Shown here: piece by piece, positions 36,767 through 45,750 of the stretch
Position numbering within the stretch: the stretch's first letter is position 1
How the letters are laid out: each line of letters starts with the position of its first letter
Source of the DNA: SW132 sp038150125
Lineage (GTDB): Bacteria; Bacteroidota; Rhodothermia; Balneolales; Balneolaceae
Direction: 5' to 3'
Assembly: GCF_038150125.1 (NCBI RefSeq)
Contig: NZ_JBBVMF010000004.1
Location: 248,001-312,000 of the forward strand
Length of the DNA: 64,000 bases
Translations under genes and position numbers: made by a program
The notes under the pieces: model-generated
Database searches by the model: none
What the model was told of the DNA's origin: nothing
What the model saw: only the letters and a program-made list of their open reading frames with translations

Positions 36767-37932
36767 CTAATTTAATGGGCAGCCAAGTATAAGTTCAACC
36801 TTACTATTCTCACTATCAGTAAAGGTCCCGGCCATGGTGATGTCCGCGATTAATGTAAACCCACCAGACACATCAAGGTTCTGGAAGGTTTAGAATCGGT
36901 TCTTAATTCCGTTACCATCAGCTGATACAGAAAACGGCTGAGCCATAGCTGATCCCGATAGAGTTACCGTGGTACCGGCATCACGGGCTGCTACCCAGAG
37001 TTCTGCATGGTCGACATCTCCAATGGAGCAGTTTGCGGGCATGTTGTCTGAAAGATTCTCATAGATTACATAGTCTCCTCCGACCGATGCGCTTAATTCG
37101 TTGGCTCGGGCGTTGTAGGCAAAATCAATAGGGGTGGTTCTGTTTTGTGTAAACGTGGCATCTTTCTGTTCTCGGTTTGCTTCTACGCCAAGGTCGCCCA
37201 CACCAAGATAAATTTCATGCTGAGCGGCCGATGAGGTTAGATTTCTGAAGCGGACATCAAATTCTTCCTTTTTATAACCTTGGCCGGGTATAATGATAAT
37301 CTGGTGCTGTGCATCATCAATCTGAGCATAGTAAGCCTGGTTGCCTGGTTGAGATGGATCTAAAGACGATTTGTTATCTTTCACATCATTCATAATAGTA
37401 TCGATCAGATCCTGGTCAAAACCGCCATCACGCACATAGCTTAGAAGCTGATTAAGAGGAATCTCATTCATATCAAATTTCTTATGATCCATAATAGACC
37501 AGAGTGCAATTTGTACCTCCAGCCCGGTCAGGTCATCATTTTTCTCGGAATAGCGATCTACATTATTAACCAGGTAATTGACTCCCTGCCAATATGCTTC
37601 GCTTTTAATGTCGTGAAGTCTGACGTTTCCATAGGAACCGTTTGATGAATTTATGGGCGTATCCCAAGTGCACAAAACGCGGCATGTTCACCCGCTACAA
37701 TTCCTGATATCTCTTCCATACCTTCAATACTGATGGTGAAATTGGATGTTTTACGGTTTTTATTGACGGTTGCAACAATCTGTTCTGCTCTCTCAATAAG
37801 ATTTAGATCGGGGATATCAGCCAGTGAGTCTTCAAGTCAATCTGCGCTGTTTGATGATTCACAAGCCATTAAGCCCGCAGCCATGATAAAAAGAAGAGGC
37901 AGGGCCCGCCGCAGCAGATGATTGGCAGTCAT
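36767..37932 (-). pseudogene. Broken gene for a secreted lipoprotein
   Basis: From the ATG at 37932 the frame encodes a signal peptide ending in the lipobox LMAC, then hits TGA (37837-37839), continues in frame with LEDSLADIPDLNLIERAEQI and VAGEHAAFC, and is then frameshifted into CTWDTPINSSNG, the largest open part (to 36890). There a TAA is followed in frame by 40 codons ending LILGCPLN and TAG at 36767. Three separate lesions (two stops, one frameshift) show decay. The intact ancestor would be a lipoprotein of about 385 residues. A Cys in the FCTW stretch and a later GLEVQIALW are reminiscent of thioester-type domains, but this is weak. I do not recognise the family. Confidence 0.8.
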
Positions 37933-38470
37933 AATGTTTTCTGTTTTCTTAATAGTGTTTACCCGAAAGCTAAACCTGTAACCAGGTCTAATGTTATCAC
38001 TTAAAATAGGTGGGGTTCAGAAAACTTGAAATTAGGAAATTTAAATAGAAGGGAAAACGTAGCTATACGATAGTTAGAAAGTACGGTTCTTGTTGATCGG
38101 TGTGGGTATGGGGTGGAATATTATTTAGAGATATTTTTGACGGTTATATTCTTGTCAATTATTTTGTAAGGGTTTAAATGGGAAAGATACTCCTGATATT
38201 AGCTTTTGAACCAGACCCTGTCCCGGGGCAGGGTCGTATTGTTGACTTCAAAATACCAGTGTAGATTGGAATTGTATTTTTCAAGAATAAAAGGATATTT
38301 ATTTTTACCCACACCTATCAACATAGAGCCGAAAGTGCTTTAAGAAAATATATTGATTGGAATAACAAAACTTGAGAGCTGTATGTATCACCAACTAAAG
38401 AATAGCAGCGTGTAGCTTTCCTGTTATTGAGTTATAAATGAATAACAATCAGGTACTTCCAAGCCCCCCT
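37933..38470. other. Gene-free stretch between the broken lipoprotein gene and RNase D
   Basis: 538 bases with no supported gene. It contains one palindrome, GACCCTG...CAGGGTC at 38214-38235, of the common intergenic kind. The lipoprotein promoter should be in the left part. Confidence 0.5.
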
Positions 38471-39628
38471 TCAAATATTAAGAAACTTGCTAATATCAAG
38501 ATCAAGGCTGGTAGCGTATTCTTTCAACAGGTTTTGTTTGTAGGCTAAAAGATTTGGATTTTCATCCGCAACGATCTCACCAATAATTCGATTGCTGAAT
38601 AAAAAGGTACTCACCTCTTTTCCATAATCTGCCTCAATTTTCTCTTTGATGGGATTAAAGAACTCATTTTTGGCAAGATTTACTTTCTCGCGCTGACGGC
38701 GTTGGTCCATACGTTCTTCAGGCGAGGGCGGGGTATCTGCTGATTCTGAATCAGATAGTCCCAGCTCATCTGCTTCTTGTTCGGCTTGATCAAGAACAAT
38801 TTGAAGCTTCTCTTTTATTTTTTCGTTTCTTAGCCTGCGATGAATCCCGCGGGTATTTGTCCAGTTATCCAACTCATTAGTATTCCGCGCAATCTCCATC
38901 ATAATCTCTTTTTTTATGACTTTGAATGATGGCCGATTCAGGCTTTCAGATAGCTGTTCCCGGGTTTCCATCAACCGAATATAAAGATGCCATTCGCGTT
39001 CTGAGAAATTTCTTTTGTTCTTATATTTAACAACACCGTTACTCTCGATCGCTGAATAATCTTCCAGAAGCGCAGCTTGGTTTTCCTGATCAATCCAGTC
39101 TGCAATTTTTTTCTGAGCAGCCTCTTTTCTCAGGTAATCATGTAGCTGGAAGAGGTACACTACATCCTCCGACGCATATTGAACCTGTTGCTTCGATAGT
39201 GGCCGGTCGTACCAGTTACTCATTTGTGACGATTTCCCGGTCTCAATATCGAGGATATTTTTGAGGTGGTTGGTGAGTGATGCGGGTGAGTAGTTCAGGA
39301 GGCTGATGGCGTTGTCCAGATCGTAAACGTTTTTGGGAAAACAGCCAATTGAGTGCAGAAGGCGAAGGTCTTCACCAAACGCAAAAGCAACCTTCTCGAT
39401 AGTGTCACTTTCCAGAACCGGGAAAATTGTTTCAATATTGAGGTCACTGCTCAGCGGATCAATCAGGTAGCAGCTCGTTCCGTCATAAATCTGCAACAGG
39501 CAGAGGTTGAATCCATAGCGATAATAGTTCTTATCGAACTCAAGGTCGATGGCAATTCTGTCTTGTACTTTAAGGTTCTGATAAATAGAATTGAGCTCTT
39601 GCTGCTGATCTATAATTTTGTCAGTCAT
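38471..39628 (-). CDS. rnd: Ribonuclease D
   Basis: A 385-residue 3'-5' exoribonuclease of the DEDD family that trims tRNA and other stable RNA. The exo motifs are IAIDLEFDKN (D28, E30), a motif II region near 86 (VAFAFGEDLRLL), and YASEDVVYLF near 170. An HRDC-like helical part follows (about 205-290), and a charged linker rich in Glu/Ser near 290-320 precedes the C-terminal helical domain. Somewhat longer than E. coli RNase D, it matches the two-HRDC arrangement. It is transcribed alone. Confidence 0.9.
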   Translation of the reverse strand: MTDKIIDQQQELNSIYQNLKVQDRIAIDLEFDKNYYRYGFNLCLLQIYDGTSCYLIDPLSSDLNIETIFPVLESDTIEKVAFAFGEDLRLLHSIGCFPKNVYDLDNAISLLNYSPASLTNHLKNILDIETGKSSQMSNWYDRPLSKQQVQYASEDVVYLFQLHDYLRKEAAQKKIADWIDQENQAALLEDYSAIESNGVVKYKNKRNFSEREWHLYIRLMETREQLSESLNRPSFKVIKKEIMMEIARNTNELDNWTNTRGIHRRLRNEKIKEKLQIVLDQAEQEADELGLSDSESADTPPSPEERMDQRRQREKVNLAKNEFFNPIKEKIEADYGKEVSTFLFSNRIIGEIVADENPNLLAYKQNLLKEYATSLDLDISKFLNI

Positions 39629-39834
39629 GTAATTTAGTTGGTTTAAAGAATCGATAAAAGGTATGCAGAACTGAGGTTTTTTTAAAAGGGAGATGAAAAT
39701 TTCGGGTTGCAGAACGTTCTGATTTTTAGCACAGCTGATTTAGTTACCTTAAATTATCCACAGAGAAACGCTATTATTAAAGTATATATTATTATTCTTC
39801 AAGATGTACAAAAAGTGAAAGTACTTACCTATTA

Positions 39835-41016
39835 ATGAAACTATCAGTTTACCAGCTCATTTTAGTCGGGCTTCTGACGTTAATGACAGGATGTTTCGGC
39901 CACGATTCAAGCCGGAATAACGAACCGGCAAATACCAGGCAGATTATTTTTGAAGATGACTCTGTTCTCCCTGGAATAGTATTTGATAAACAGGTTGTTT
40001 TTATGGACAGCCTCTACCTCGATAACATTCACGATATTGCCGTAGATCGCAATGGAATCGTGTTTTTGTCAGGCGAAAAGTGGAATCACATGCGCATTCA
40101 CCGCTTTTTAGCTGATGGAGACTATGCCGGACACATTGGGCAGCTTGGCAATACACCGGGGTCTTTCCAAGAAGCCGATCGATTGCAGGTGTCAGACTCT
40201 GCACTGTGGGTGTCGGACCCGGAATTGCGTCGAATAAGTAAATTTGATCCATCGACCGGGGATTTTATGGAAGCTGTTGATATCGATACTCTGTACACCC
40301 GAAGCGATTTTGCTGCAGATCTTGCACAAACTGACATCACCCCCGTGGGCCTGCTTGATGGGAGTCGTATACTATTGATAGAGTCAGGTAAACGTAATCC
40401 GGCCTATCAGCCTGAATGGCAAATTCAATATACATCTCTCACTCTAAATGAAAACGGTCAGCCAGAGATAACGCGTCTCTTCAAAGGGATGGCACAACGG
40501 TATATGGTGGGTGACTATGCTGGACGCCCAGCCGCTTTTACTCTCTCCATCAATGAGCAGCCTTTTATCGATTTTAAGCCGAACGGACTACTTTACGCTG
40601 CAAATTCGTCTGATTTTTATGTGAGGGTATATTCGCAGGAGGGAGGTTTGCTCAGAACATACGCTTATCCTTATGAGCGCCTCGAGCTAAATCCTGATGA
40701 CGATATATTTCCATCCTATACATATAATCGGCAGCTATTAATGGTTCGCGAAAGTGCTGAGTATCCAAAATTCTGGCCGGCGCTTTATCATATGCTTCTG
40801 GATGATGAGAAACGGATTTGGGTATCAACAGTGGTTGAAGACAGAGAGATGTCGGAGTGGTTTGTGATTGATGACCGCAGCCAGGAGCTGATTGCCCGCT
40901 TTATGTGGCCGGTTGATAAACCGATACGTTTGGTAAAAAACGGAACTGCTTATACCATCGAGAAAAATTCTGCCGGGTTTGAGGTTGTAGCAGCTTATAA
41001 TATTTCGTTTCAATAA
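39835..41016 (+). CDS. Lipoprotein with predicted 6-bladed beta-propeller
   Basis: A 393-residue protein with a lipoprotein signal (lipobox LMTGC, Cys20). The body has NHL-like repeats: IHDIAVDRNGIVFLSG near 63, HIGQLGNTPGSFQEADRLQVSDSA partly near 99, and FKPNGLLYAANSSDFYVRVY near 243. Six-bladed propeller lipoproteins of this type (often called 6-bladed beta-propeller) are common in Bacteroidota, probably binding ligands at the outer membrane. The function is unknown. The gene is preceded by a 206-base gap after the RNase D divergent start. Confidence 0.8.
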   Translation: MKLSVYQLILVGLLTLMTGCFGHDSSRNNEPANTRQIIFEDDSVLPGIVFDKQVVFMDSLYLDNIHDIAVDRNGIVFLSGEKWNHMRIHRFLADGDYAGHIGQLGNTPGSFQEADRLQVSDSALWVSDPELRRISKFDPSTGDFMEAVDIDTLYTRSDFAADLAQTDITPVGLLDGSRILLIESGKRNPAYQPEWQIQYTSLTLNENGQPEITRLFKGMAQRYMVGDYAGRPAAFTLSINEQPFIDFKPNGLLYAANSSDFYVRVYSQEGGLLRTYAYPYERLELNPDDDIFPSYTYNRQLLMVRESAEYPKFWPALYHMLLDDEKRIWVSTVVEDREMSEWFVIDDRSQELIARFMWPVDKPIRLVKNGTAYTIEKNSAGFEVVAAYNISFQ

Positions 41017-41369
41017 AAGTCATACAAATTTGTGGTTGATTCATTCGATGACTAAACCACATTTCAACACTGGCAAAACACAATTAAAAGTACTCTCATT
41101 TGCTTCAAAGTACATTCTTAAGATCAACCAAAAGATGCCACATCCAGATATACCGGTTTCTCGACAGAAAAATTAAACCCGGATTATCACGTGTCTTGTT
41201 TTACGGTATTAGAATATCACATTTTTTGACACTTATGAGTGAATTACGTCGCTATTAGAACGAGAAAGTCATTGCAGCATATGAAATTGCGGTCACTGAA
41301 CCGGCCCAACAGCTCTATAGCTGCAATTCAAAATATCATCTAAAAACTAATTCTATAAGCGTAAGTAAT
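41017..41369. other. Gene-free stretch before the YCF48-like gene
   Basis: 353 bases, AT-rich, without a supported gene or a clear repeat. It should carry the promoter of the downstream gene. Confidence 0.45.
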
Positions 41370-43625
41370 ATGCAAAAACATTTACAGATTCTCTTTTGTA
41401 CACTTATCTACTTTGCCCTTTTAATAACTACACTTCATGCACAAGACTGGAAACCCGCTCACGGGTCAGTAACTGTAAGCTCACTTAATGACGTTCAGTT
41501 TGTAACCGACCAAATCGTTTATGCAACAGGCAATTCAGGCACCGTCATCAAAAGTACCGACGGTGGTGAAACCTGGAGTGATATATCATTTGGTGAATCA
41601 CGGAATTTTTTAAGTCTTCATTTTTTCGATGAAAATACCGGCTATGTTGGCGGCCCTTTTAATACAGGCGGGGGCGGCAGTTCCGAGATGCTTGCAAAAA
41701 CGACCGATGGTGGTGCAAACTGGGAGGTGTTGTCTTCATTTGATTTTGATGACTTCAACGACATGGAGTTTTTGGACTCTCAAACCGGGTGGGTCGCTTC
41801 TGCTGACGGGAATATATTGCATACCACAGACGGAGGAGACAGCTGGATCTCACGCAGTGCCGGATCAGAAAACCTGTTCGACTTCCATGTTCAAAATGAC
41901 AGCACTTACTGGGTAGCCGGGGAATACGGAAGTTTGTATAGTTCAGTGGATTCGGGAGATACATGGAACCTGGCTGTTGATATTGATACGCTTGGCCTCA
42001 CCAGGTATTCTGATAGCTTTTATGGTGTTGAATTCTTGAATGAGAATGTAGGTTTTGCAGTTGGGCAGACCTATGATGACGGCGATATCGCGTTTGTGCT
42101 GAAAACGACAGATGGCGGTGATAACTGGACCCGGGTGACGACACATAGTTTCGAATATGTGGTCCGGGATATTGATATTGGCGAAAACGGAGAGATTATT
42201 TTAGCTGGTGGTAAAGAACAATATGGTGAAACAGAATCCAATGCTATTTATATTTCAGAAGATGCGGGAGACACCTGGAGCGTGATCTCAGATGCCGGCG
42301 GCCCCCTTCAGTGGAGCGCTGTGGACCGGGTTGGGGATCAATGGATCGCCGTTGGATATACCGGCGCAATAACGCTATTTACCCCGGCAAGTAATGCACT
42401 TGAAGAATCGATAATAACAGGATTAGATATAACTGATGTTGAGTTTTATGATGAAAACCTGGGGGTAATTGCAACAGGAGGCAAAGTTCAGGGAAGCCTA
42501 ATCGTCACAAAAGATGGAGGAGAAACCTGGAACCGTGCGCTTACCCTGGACGGCCGTAAGGATTTTAGTTCAGTTAGTTTTGCTGATGAAAACAACGTTT
42601 GGGCCGTTGGCACAGACCACTGGACCGGTGATTCTGTATGGCTGATTTATTACTCGCCCGATGGCGGTGATTCGTGGGTTAATTTAGAGTTGGACTTTCC
42701 GGTTTGGGAGCAACAGGATGACATACAGAACGTTCAATTCCTAAATTCTCAAACAGGATATATCAAAGCGGGAGAGAAATTTTTAAAGACAACCAATGGT
42801 GGCGGATCCTGGTTCGAGCTTGAGGTCACAGGTGATTATTCCAACAACGATTTTCATACGTTTCAATTTATTGATGAAAATAGTGGCTGGCTGGTTGGGA
42901 ATGATGAGATAGCGGCTACAACAGATGGGGGAGCCAGCTGGACCATCCAATATGAGCAGGATAGCCAGAGCAATGAAATCAATGAACTCCACTTCTTTGA
43001 TGCATCCACCGGCTATGCTGCAATGGACCGGGGCGACATGATGAAAACAGATGACGGAGGTACGACCTGGAATAATCTATCGACTGGAATTTATTATGAC
43101 CTTGCGGATCTTGAATTTGTTACTGCTGACAGTGGTTTTGTTGCGGGACGCGGAGGTATATTTTTGACGACCACTGATGGCGGCAACAGCTTCACTACAG
43201 AAATATATGGGCAAGAAACAAACGAGGATATTTATAGCATCGACATGCTGGACAGTCAAAAGGGCTGGATGGCTGGTGAAAATGGGTACTTTGTTACAAC
43301 AAATAATGGGGGTGGGATCGCTACCTCAATTGATGAACATGTAGTTCAGACACTTCCTTCGGATATTAAACTCGGGCAGAATTATCCGAATCCGTTTAAC
43401 CCCACGACGAATATATCCTATGAAGTACCTGTGCGCAGTAAGGTTACTCTTGAGGTGTACAATATGCTGGGACAGAAGGTCGCTACGCTTGTAAATAATG
43501 AATCAAAAGCGGCAGGGCACCATACTGTCAGCTTTGATGCGGGCAATCTTGCATCGGGAATCTACCTGTACAGGCTGAATGCAGGCGGGCAAATGATGTC
43601 GCGTCAGCTATCGCTTATCAAATAA
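41370..43625 (+). CDS. Secreted YCF48/BNR-repeat protein with C-terminal sorting domain
   Basis: A 751-residue protein with a signal peptide (cleavage near A24) and about ten repeats of the TTDGGxxW type (for example STDGGETWSD, TTDGGDNWTR, TKDGGETWNR), which form a beta-propeller related to the photosystem II assembly factor YCF48/HCF136 and to BNR sialidases. The last 80 residues begin LGQNYPNPFNPTTNISYEVP and contain VYNMLGQKVATLV, the type A sorting domain recognised by the type IX secretion system or its equivalent in this group. The protein is thus exported and probably surface-attached. No enzyme activity can be inferred. An inverted repeat terminator follows. Confidence 0.88.
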   Translation: MQKHLQILFCTLIYFALLITTLHAQDWKPAHGSVTVSSLNDVQFVTDQIVYATGNSGTVIKSTDGGETWSDISFGESRNFLSLHFFDENTGYVGGPFNTGGGGSSEMLAKTTDGGANWEVLSSFDFDDFNDMEFLDSQTGWVASADGNILHTTDGGDSWISRSAGSENLFDFHVQNDSTYWVAGEYGSLYSSVDSGDTWNLAVDIDTLGLTRYSDSFYGVEFLNENVGFAVGQTYDDGDIAFVLKTTDGGDNWTRVTTHSFEYVVRDIDIGENGEIILAGGKEQYGETESNAIYISEDAGDTWSVISDAGGPLQWSAVDRVGDQWIAVGYTGAITLFTPASNALEESIITGLDITDVEFYDENLGVIATGGKVQGSLIVTKDGGETWNRALTLDGRKDFSSVSFADENNVWAVGTDHWTGDSVWLIYYSPDGGDSWVNLELDFPVWEQQDDIQNVQFLNSQTGYIKAGEKFLKTTNGGGSWFELEVTGDYSNNDFHTFQFIDENSGWLVGNDEIAATTDGGASWTIQYEQDSQSNEINELHFFDASTGYAAMDRGDMMKTDDGGTTWNNLSTGIYYDLADLEFVTADSGFVAGRGGIFLTTTDGGNSFTTEIYGQETNEDIYSIDMLDSQKGWMAGENGYFVTTNNGGGIATSIDEHVVQTLPSDIKLGQNYPNPFNPTTNISYEVPVRSKVTLEVYNMLGQKVATLVNNESKAAGHHTVSFDAGNLASGIYLYRLNAGGQMMSRQLSLIK

Positions 43626-43659
43626 ATGATGAAAAGCTTTTTTTGTAAATCGAGATTTG

Positions 43660-43734
43660 GGCGTGTTGAATAAAGAAATAATTGAGAATGTATTCAATAA
43701 TTCATTGTCAGAACATTCTGTTATTCAACGCGCC
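43660..43734. terminator. Large inverted repeat between convergent genes (bidirectional terminator)
   Basis: GGCGTGTTGAATAA (43660-43673) pairs with TTATTCAACGCGCC (43721-43734), 13 of 14 bases, and an inner AGAATGT/ACATTCT stem nests inside. A T-run follows the right arm. It lies between the YCF48-like gene and the glutaryl-CoA dehydrogenase gene, which converge. Confidence 0.7.
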
Positions 43735-43782
43735 TTTTTATTTACATCAAAACAAAATTGTGAAAGCCAGTAAGAAAAATCG

Positions 43783-44985
43783 TTATCCTTTGGGCTCAAA
43801 CGCCTGTATTCCGGTAATTTCGCGACCGAGTATCAACCCATGAATATCGTACGTTCCTTCGTAAGTGTTCACTGATTCAAGATTGACCATGTGATGGATT
43901 ACGCGGTATTCGCCAGAAATTCCGTTGCCGCCGTGCATATCGCGTGCGACCCTTGCGATGTTCAGAGCTTTGCCAACATTGTTTCGCTTGGCCAGGGAGA
44001 CCATCGACGGATGAAGCCGTCCCTCATCTTTAAGTTTACCCAGCCGCCACGCTAGCATCTGCATGGAAGTGATTTCGGTGAGCATGTCGGCCAGTTTGGT
44101 TTGAGGAAGTTGGTTCGCGGCGATTGGTTTACCGAATTGTTTTCGGTCGAGCGTATACTGGCGTGCTTTTTGATAGCAAAATTCAGCGGCTCCCACTGCT
44201 CCCCAGGCGATGCCGTATCGGGCACTGTTCAGGCACATGAACGGGCCTTTCAATCCACGTATGTCGGGAAAGACGTTCTCATCGGGAATAAACACATCTT
44301 CAAACACAAGCTCACCGGTTGATGATGCACGCAGGCTCATCTTATGTTTGGTAGCCGGGGCTGAAAATCCTTCCATCCCTTTTTCAACAAGAAACCCGCG
44401 AATAACGGGTTCATCATCCACGCTCTCTTTAGCTTTTGCCCAAACAACGGCAATATCGGCGATAGGAGAATTGGTGATCCACATTTTGGCCCCGTTTAAT
44501 ATCCAGCCGCCATCGGTTTTTACGGCTGTGGATTCCATCGAGCCGGGATCGGACCCATGATTGGGTTCGGTCAGACCAAAGCAGCCGATCATATCACCGC
44601 TTGCAAGTTTTGGCAGAAATTTTTGTTTCTGATCTTCAGTTCCGAAGATGGAAATCGGATACATTACCAAAGACGATTGTACAGACATAAACGACCGGTA
44701 GCCCGAATCCACCCGTTCTACTTCCCGGGCAATAAGTCCATACGCTGTTTGGCTCGCGCCCACGCCGCCATATTCCGGGTCGATGGTGGCCCCGAGCAGC
44801 CCGAGATCGCCCATCTCTTTGGCCATCTCGATATCAAAAATTTCCTCTTGGTTTCCTTTAAGTGCACGCGGTTCGAGCTTGGTTTGTGCATACTCGCGTG
44901 CAGATTCCATGATCATTTTGTCGTCTTCGGAAAGTTCCGATTCAAACAGGTAGGCATCGTCGATATTGAATGAGTTGGAAGCCAT
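43783..44985 (-). CDS. gcdH: Glutaryl-CoA dehydrogenase
   Basis: A 400-residue acyl-CoA dehydrogenase with FAD. The GCDH-type signature is strong: GLIAREVERVDSGYRSFMSV near 82-101, GCFGLTEPNHGSDPGSM near 134-150, MWITNSPIADIAVVWAK near 167-183, and the catalytic Glu in VNTYEGTYDIHGLILGREI near 371-389. It oxidises and decarboxylates glutaryl-CoA to crotonyl-CoA in lysine/tryptophan breakdown, with electrons going to Etf. Substrate choice between glutaryl-CoA and short acyl-CoAs is by family resemblance. It is transcribed alone; the etfB gene lies at the left end of the window. Confidence 0.92.
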   Translation of the reverse strand: MASNSFNIDDAYLFESELSEDDKMIMESAREYAQTKLEPRALKGNQEEIFDIEMAKEMGDLGLLGATIDPEYGGVGASQTAYGLIAREVERVDSGYRSFMSVQSSLVMYPISIFGTEDQKQKFLPKLASGDMIGCFGLTEPNHGSDPGSMESTAVKTDGGWILNGAKMWITNSPIADIAVVWAKAKESVDDEPVIRGFLVEKGMEGFSAPATKHKMSLRASSTGELVFEDVFIPDENVFPDIRGLKGPFMCLNSARYGIAWGAVGAAEFCYQKARQYTLDRKQFGKPIAANQLPQTKLADMLTEITSMQMLAWRLGKLKDEGRLHPSMVSLAKRNNVGKALNIARVARDMHGGNGISGEYRVIHHMVNLESVNTYEGTYDIHGLILGREITGIQAFEPKG

Positions 44986-45267
44986 GTTGGAGATGATTTT
45001 TATTATGGTAGATAAACTATTCGTAATGATATAAATGTAAAGAAATCAGACTGGTAAATCATTCAATTTGAACAGAATATTTTGTCAGCTGCTGTAATAT
45101 TCAGTAAGGTCTATGGCAGGGATTAAATTTCTATTCTAAAAATGCACTTATTTTGTCTAACGCCGCTCCTTTTTAGCTCTGATCCATCGAAGACAGCGTA
45201 ATGCGATGAGATGGACAGAACGACTATTCTTGATTGTACTTAGGGTGAGATATAAGGAGTCTTGGGA
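44986..45267. other. Gene-free stretch upstream of gcdH
   Basis: 282 bases with no feature I can support apart from the gcdH promoter, which must lie here. The DUF1206 relic starts to its right. Confidence 0.4.
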
Positions 45268-45629
45268 TCATGAATTAAATATTTTGAGATACCAATAAAT
45301 CCCAACAAGATACATTCCATGTGTAATCACTCTCGCCGAGGTTACAGCAAGTGTCCAGATGCCAAAAGGTTTCTCCCTTAGTGCGGGTAGATCTCGAGAA
45401 AGTCCACCTGAGGCATGTGCGAGAAGCCGTTCATAATTGCAATCTGCAGGACGGTTCCAAACGGCTGTTAGATAAATTCCCGCAGGGCAGTATTTGAATC
45501 CGATGTTTGTCCACCCATTTCAATAGTGGTCTGAAGTGTAAGCAGGCCAACCATGAAATAAATAATGCCTTTTGCAATAAACCCCATTCGGGCAAGGGTT
45601 GAGATGGCGATCCATTTATATAATAGCAT
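45268..45629 (-). pseudogene. Relic of a DUF1206 membrane protein gene
   Basis: Read from the ATG at 45629 the frame gives ISTLARMGFIAKGIIYFMVG and later NTALREFI, then a TAA at 45468-45470, then QPFGTVLQIAIM in the same frame. This is the first of the repeated units of the DUF1206 family. After a short unrelated stretch a different frame reads PFGIWTLAVTSARVITHGMY and LVGIYWYLKIF to a TGA at 45268, matching the end of a later unit. So the middle is deleted and an in-frame stop is present. The full-length ancestor would be about 270 residues with six membrane helices. Confidence 0.7.
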
Positions 45630-45688
45630 TTGCGGGGGTAATTTTGATAAGCTTTGCAGTAGTTTAGCTGAAAAGTACAGAAAAATAA

Positions 45689-45720
45689 AAAAGCCCCACC
45701 AGAGATGATGAGGCTTTTAA
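45689..45720 (-). terminator. Rho-independent terminator of icd
   Basis: On the reverse strand AAAGCCTCAT...TGGGGCTTTTTT gives a stem of about 8 bases with a T-run, 31 bases after the icd stop codon. Confidence 0.75.
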
Positions 45721-45750
45721 CAATATTGATTCAAATAAGGACAATCAGCT

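Noticed and set aside
41017..41369. Missed small RNA or tRNA gene
   Set aside because: No tRNA-like TTCRA loop or acceptor pairing and no terminator could be seen.
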